Source: Latrodectus hesperus (Eukaryota > Arthropoda > Arachnida > Araneae > Theridiidae). From it: a DNA stretch of 64,000 nucleotides. Position numbers and translations under genes: made by a program. Under the pieces are notes generated by a model that searched no databases, had not been told where the DNA came from, and saw only the letters and a program-made list of their open reading frames with translations. Location of the stretch: contig CM075862.1 in the NCBI GenBank assembly GCA_037975125.1, positions 37,519,524-37,583,523 of the forward strand, in the 5' to 3' direction. Below, piece by piece: positions 59,313 through 64,000 of the stretch; position 1 is the stretch's first letter; every line of letters begins with the position of its first letter.

Positions 59313-61440
59313 ATGGATAAGCTGTTGTCCAGACAGATTACGAGAAATGAATTTGACTGTCCTATACTTGGACATTTAAGAGATTTTTTGTCTAATAAAT
59401 TTCCAACGCACGAAGATGTCATTCGATGTTGCTTTGAAGAAAGAAGAAAGTTAGCTGCAGAGTTCAACAATAAAAAAGTAAATTATTCTGTATTAAGTAC
59501 TATAGTAGCAAAAAAGAATATGGCTCTATTTTAAAAGGCATCGATCCCTACAGTTTTCGAGTACAGAATTATTCAACTCATTAGCGCGTACAATGACAAG
59601 TACTATAAATTAAGAAAGTCATATTCTCGAGATAAGGAGAAAGAAGCTTTTAAAAAAAGAATTGAGGATTTTAAGGGAGAAGCAACTAAGCTGTTTGATG
59701 CTTCATCGTGTAAATGTATAATGAGTGTGAATTGCAATTGTAATACGAATCCATATCAGTGTCAATGTCCCAATTTTAATGAACTGTACTTGTGAGAAAT
59801 CAAAAAAGATTGCTATTATTGAGTGATATTTTCTTTATCATCAAAAAATGCATGGATTAGGAAAAATTGGAACATTAAATAAAAATAAGACAAAAAAATT
59901 GGAAAAAAAAGCTTAAAAAAATTCACTCAACTCCAGGAGTGTGATTCGAAAGCTATTTCTTCTAAATTTATTTTTAGCAAAATAGATTGCTCAGAAGATA
60001 TTGGAATGCAATTAAATGCTTCTCCCATTGAAGAAAATGACCCTGATTACAAATTACCTAGCTCATCGAAGAAGTCATCTCCATGGCAAATGAGACTGAA
60101 TTTAAAAGCAACAGCATTACATAGCGATCGTTACGGAATATCCAACAGGGCAACTGCTACTATTGCTTCAAGCGTACTTGAAAAGTTGGATTAAAAACTG
60201 AAGAAAACTCTTCCCAAGTTATAGACATCTAAATTTCGGAGAGAAAATATTCGCAGCAGAAATGAATTTCAAAACGAAAATTTAAAGAGATTAGTAGAGA
60301 CGTATCGTGGTATTTATTTCGATGGGAGAAATGATAAGACTTTGGTTTTAGGAATGATAGGTTCAAAACAGTTTAGAAGAACAAAAAAGAAGAGCATTAT
60401 TCTTTAATTAAAGAACCAGGTTTTATTTATATTGGCCATGTGTCTCCATGCTCTGGCAATGCAAGGGACATCGCTCGTATCATACTATCGTCTTTGAATG
60501 AAAACGAATTTTCGCTAGAAGACCTTGACTTTATTGGATGTGACGGTACTAATATTAATACTAGCAGTAAAAATGGCGTCATTCGTCAAATAGAAGCCTA
60601 CATTAGACGTCCATTGCAATGGGCTATTTGCTTACTCCATTTTTATTGAATTGCCATTACGTCACGTATTTAAACATTTAGATGGAGAATCAAAGTGGCC
60701 GGAGTCCTTTTGTGAACCGATTGGGCAACAATTTATCAGGTGTAAAGTGCTGCCAATTGTAGCATTTGGACCTAAAGAAATAGTAATCCCCGAAGTGGAT
60801 CGAGATATATTAAGCAGCTATCAAAAGTACTTGTTGGATATTTCCCTTGCTATAAAAACAGGCAACTGTTCCACTGATTTGTCTCACCATAAACCTGGAC
60901 CTATTTCTTACTCAACAAGGCTTACAACTTCCAATAGAGTCCTTAGAATGTATGCAAATATAGCATGTCCCTCAGACGAGTTAAAAATTTTAGTCACATT
61001 TATTACTGAATCTTATATGGCAGTTTGGTTTCAAATTAAATCAAATAATAAATTTACAGATATACCTATTCACATATATAAAGCTAGAGAAACATCACGT
61101 TATCTACCAAATGATCTAAATAAGTGACGGATTCCGTAATCGAAAGGAATGCATTCTTTGCCCACCATGAAAATATATTAGTTGCTATGATTTTTGACAA
61201 AAGATAACATATACGGGAACTTGGCTTAAGATGAGTTTTAAAAGCCAGGAAATGTGTTTCAAAAGAAGAAGTAATTCGAAATTTTGTTACACCAAAGGTT
61301 GAATTCAACGCTACTGATTATACTGAACTGATTAACCCCTTAACCGTCTGAGGTTCAGTAAAGAAGGTGCTTCATTTTTGCTTCGCGATGGCAATATAGT
61401 TTTGGCTTTCACTGCAATGCAAGCTTTTCCCCCTTTAGAA
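59313..61440 (+). pseudogene. Broken member of an uncharacterised arthropod multi-copy family
   Basis: The frame opens MDKLLSRQITRNEFDCPILG at 59,313 and runs, through an in-frame TAA at 59,532, to a Cys-rich segment (CKC, CNCN, CQCP) near 59,710-59,780. After a frameshift come KKSSPWQMRLN and RYGISNRATATIASSVL (60,080-60,180), then YFDGRNDKTLVLGMIG near 60,320. The most conserved core is FIGCDGTNINTSSKNGVIRQ, then RRPLQWAICLLH (60,530-60,640). A further frameshift leads into LPLRHVFKHLDGE (60,651-60,695) and an open stretch to 61,127 with TSNRVLRMYA and AVWFQIKSNN. The tail NAFFAHHENILVAMI, then HIRELGL lies at 61,150-61,230. I recognise this order from uncharacterised, multi-copy arthropod proteins. 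The function is unknown to me; the copy number and intronless form suggest mobile-element origin. At least four disruptions make it a pseudogene. Confidence 0.8.

Positions 61441-64000
<2,560 letters not shown>

Overview
The window reads as AT-rich, gene-poor nuclear DNA from an arthropod, most probably an orb-weaving spider. That assignment is inference. It rests on the mix of Tc1/mariner, DUF4817-type, Helitron, hAT, LINE and tRNA-derived SINE relics, on very long (AT)n tracts, and on the absence of bacterial gene organisation. I found no intact host gene, no rRNA, no free-standing tRNA and no CRISPR array. Almost every longer ORF is either part of a decayed mobile element or an (AT)n translation (Tyr-Ile repeats).

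Layout: 1-6.1 kb is AT-rich spacer with one possible Tc1-like relic (about 2.3-3.1 kb). 6.1-12.3 kb holds three long (AT)n tracts, a DUF4817-type transposon with long inverted ends on the minus strand (7.2-8.6 kb), two mariner relics (9.4-10.3 and 11.3-11.9 kb) and a SINE with a tRNA-Gly(CCC)-like head (12.04-12.33 kb). 12.3-20.3 kb is mostly spacer. 20.5-21.9 kb carries a LINE ORF1 (Gag-like) relic, 22.0-22.3 kb a short inverted-repeat element, and 23.06-23.34 kb a broken C2H2 zinc-finger array. 27.0-27.6 kb is the RNase H end of a non-LTR retrotransposon. 28.29-29.82 kb is an end-to-end Tc1-like element with matching terminal repeats and a dead transposase.

The 30.5-34.9 kb block is a nest. 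It contains a Gypsy-type LTR element reduced to an integrase with an intact D,D-35-E triad between two copies of an LTR segment, then an (AC)n/(AT)n tract, then a nearly intact DUF4817-type transposon with about 90-bp inverted repeats (32,206-33,685), then another (AT)n tract, then a more decayed relative. A Tc1 relic lies at 37.0-37.9 kb, a 377-bp (AT)n tract with a (TG)n/(TCTG)n tail at 38.3-38.7 kb, and a full-span but broken Helitron Rep/helicase gene at 39.4-43.6 kb. A hAT/BED relic (47.5-48.1 kb), a Tc1 relic (54.3-55.0 kb), a second SINE (55.03-55.36 kb) and a perfect 24-bp palindrome (55.64-55.69 kb) follow.

The most unusual item is a broken gene at 59.3-61.4 kb. It belongs to an arthropod multi-copy family I know only as uncharacterised, with a Cys-rich segment and a conserved core, and it is preceded by a repeated leader. 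There is no operon or working pathway here. The elements relate by nesting and by a recurring junction between TA-targeting transposon ends and (AT)n tracts.
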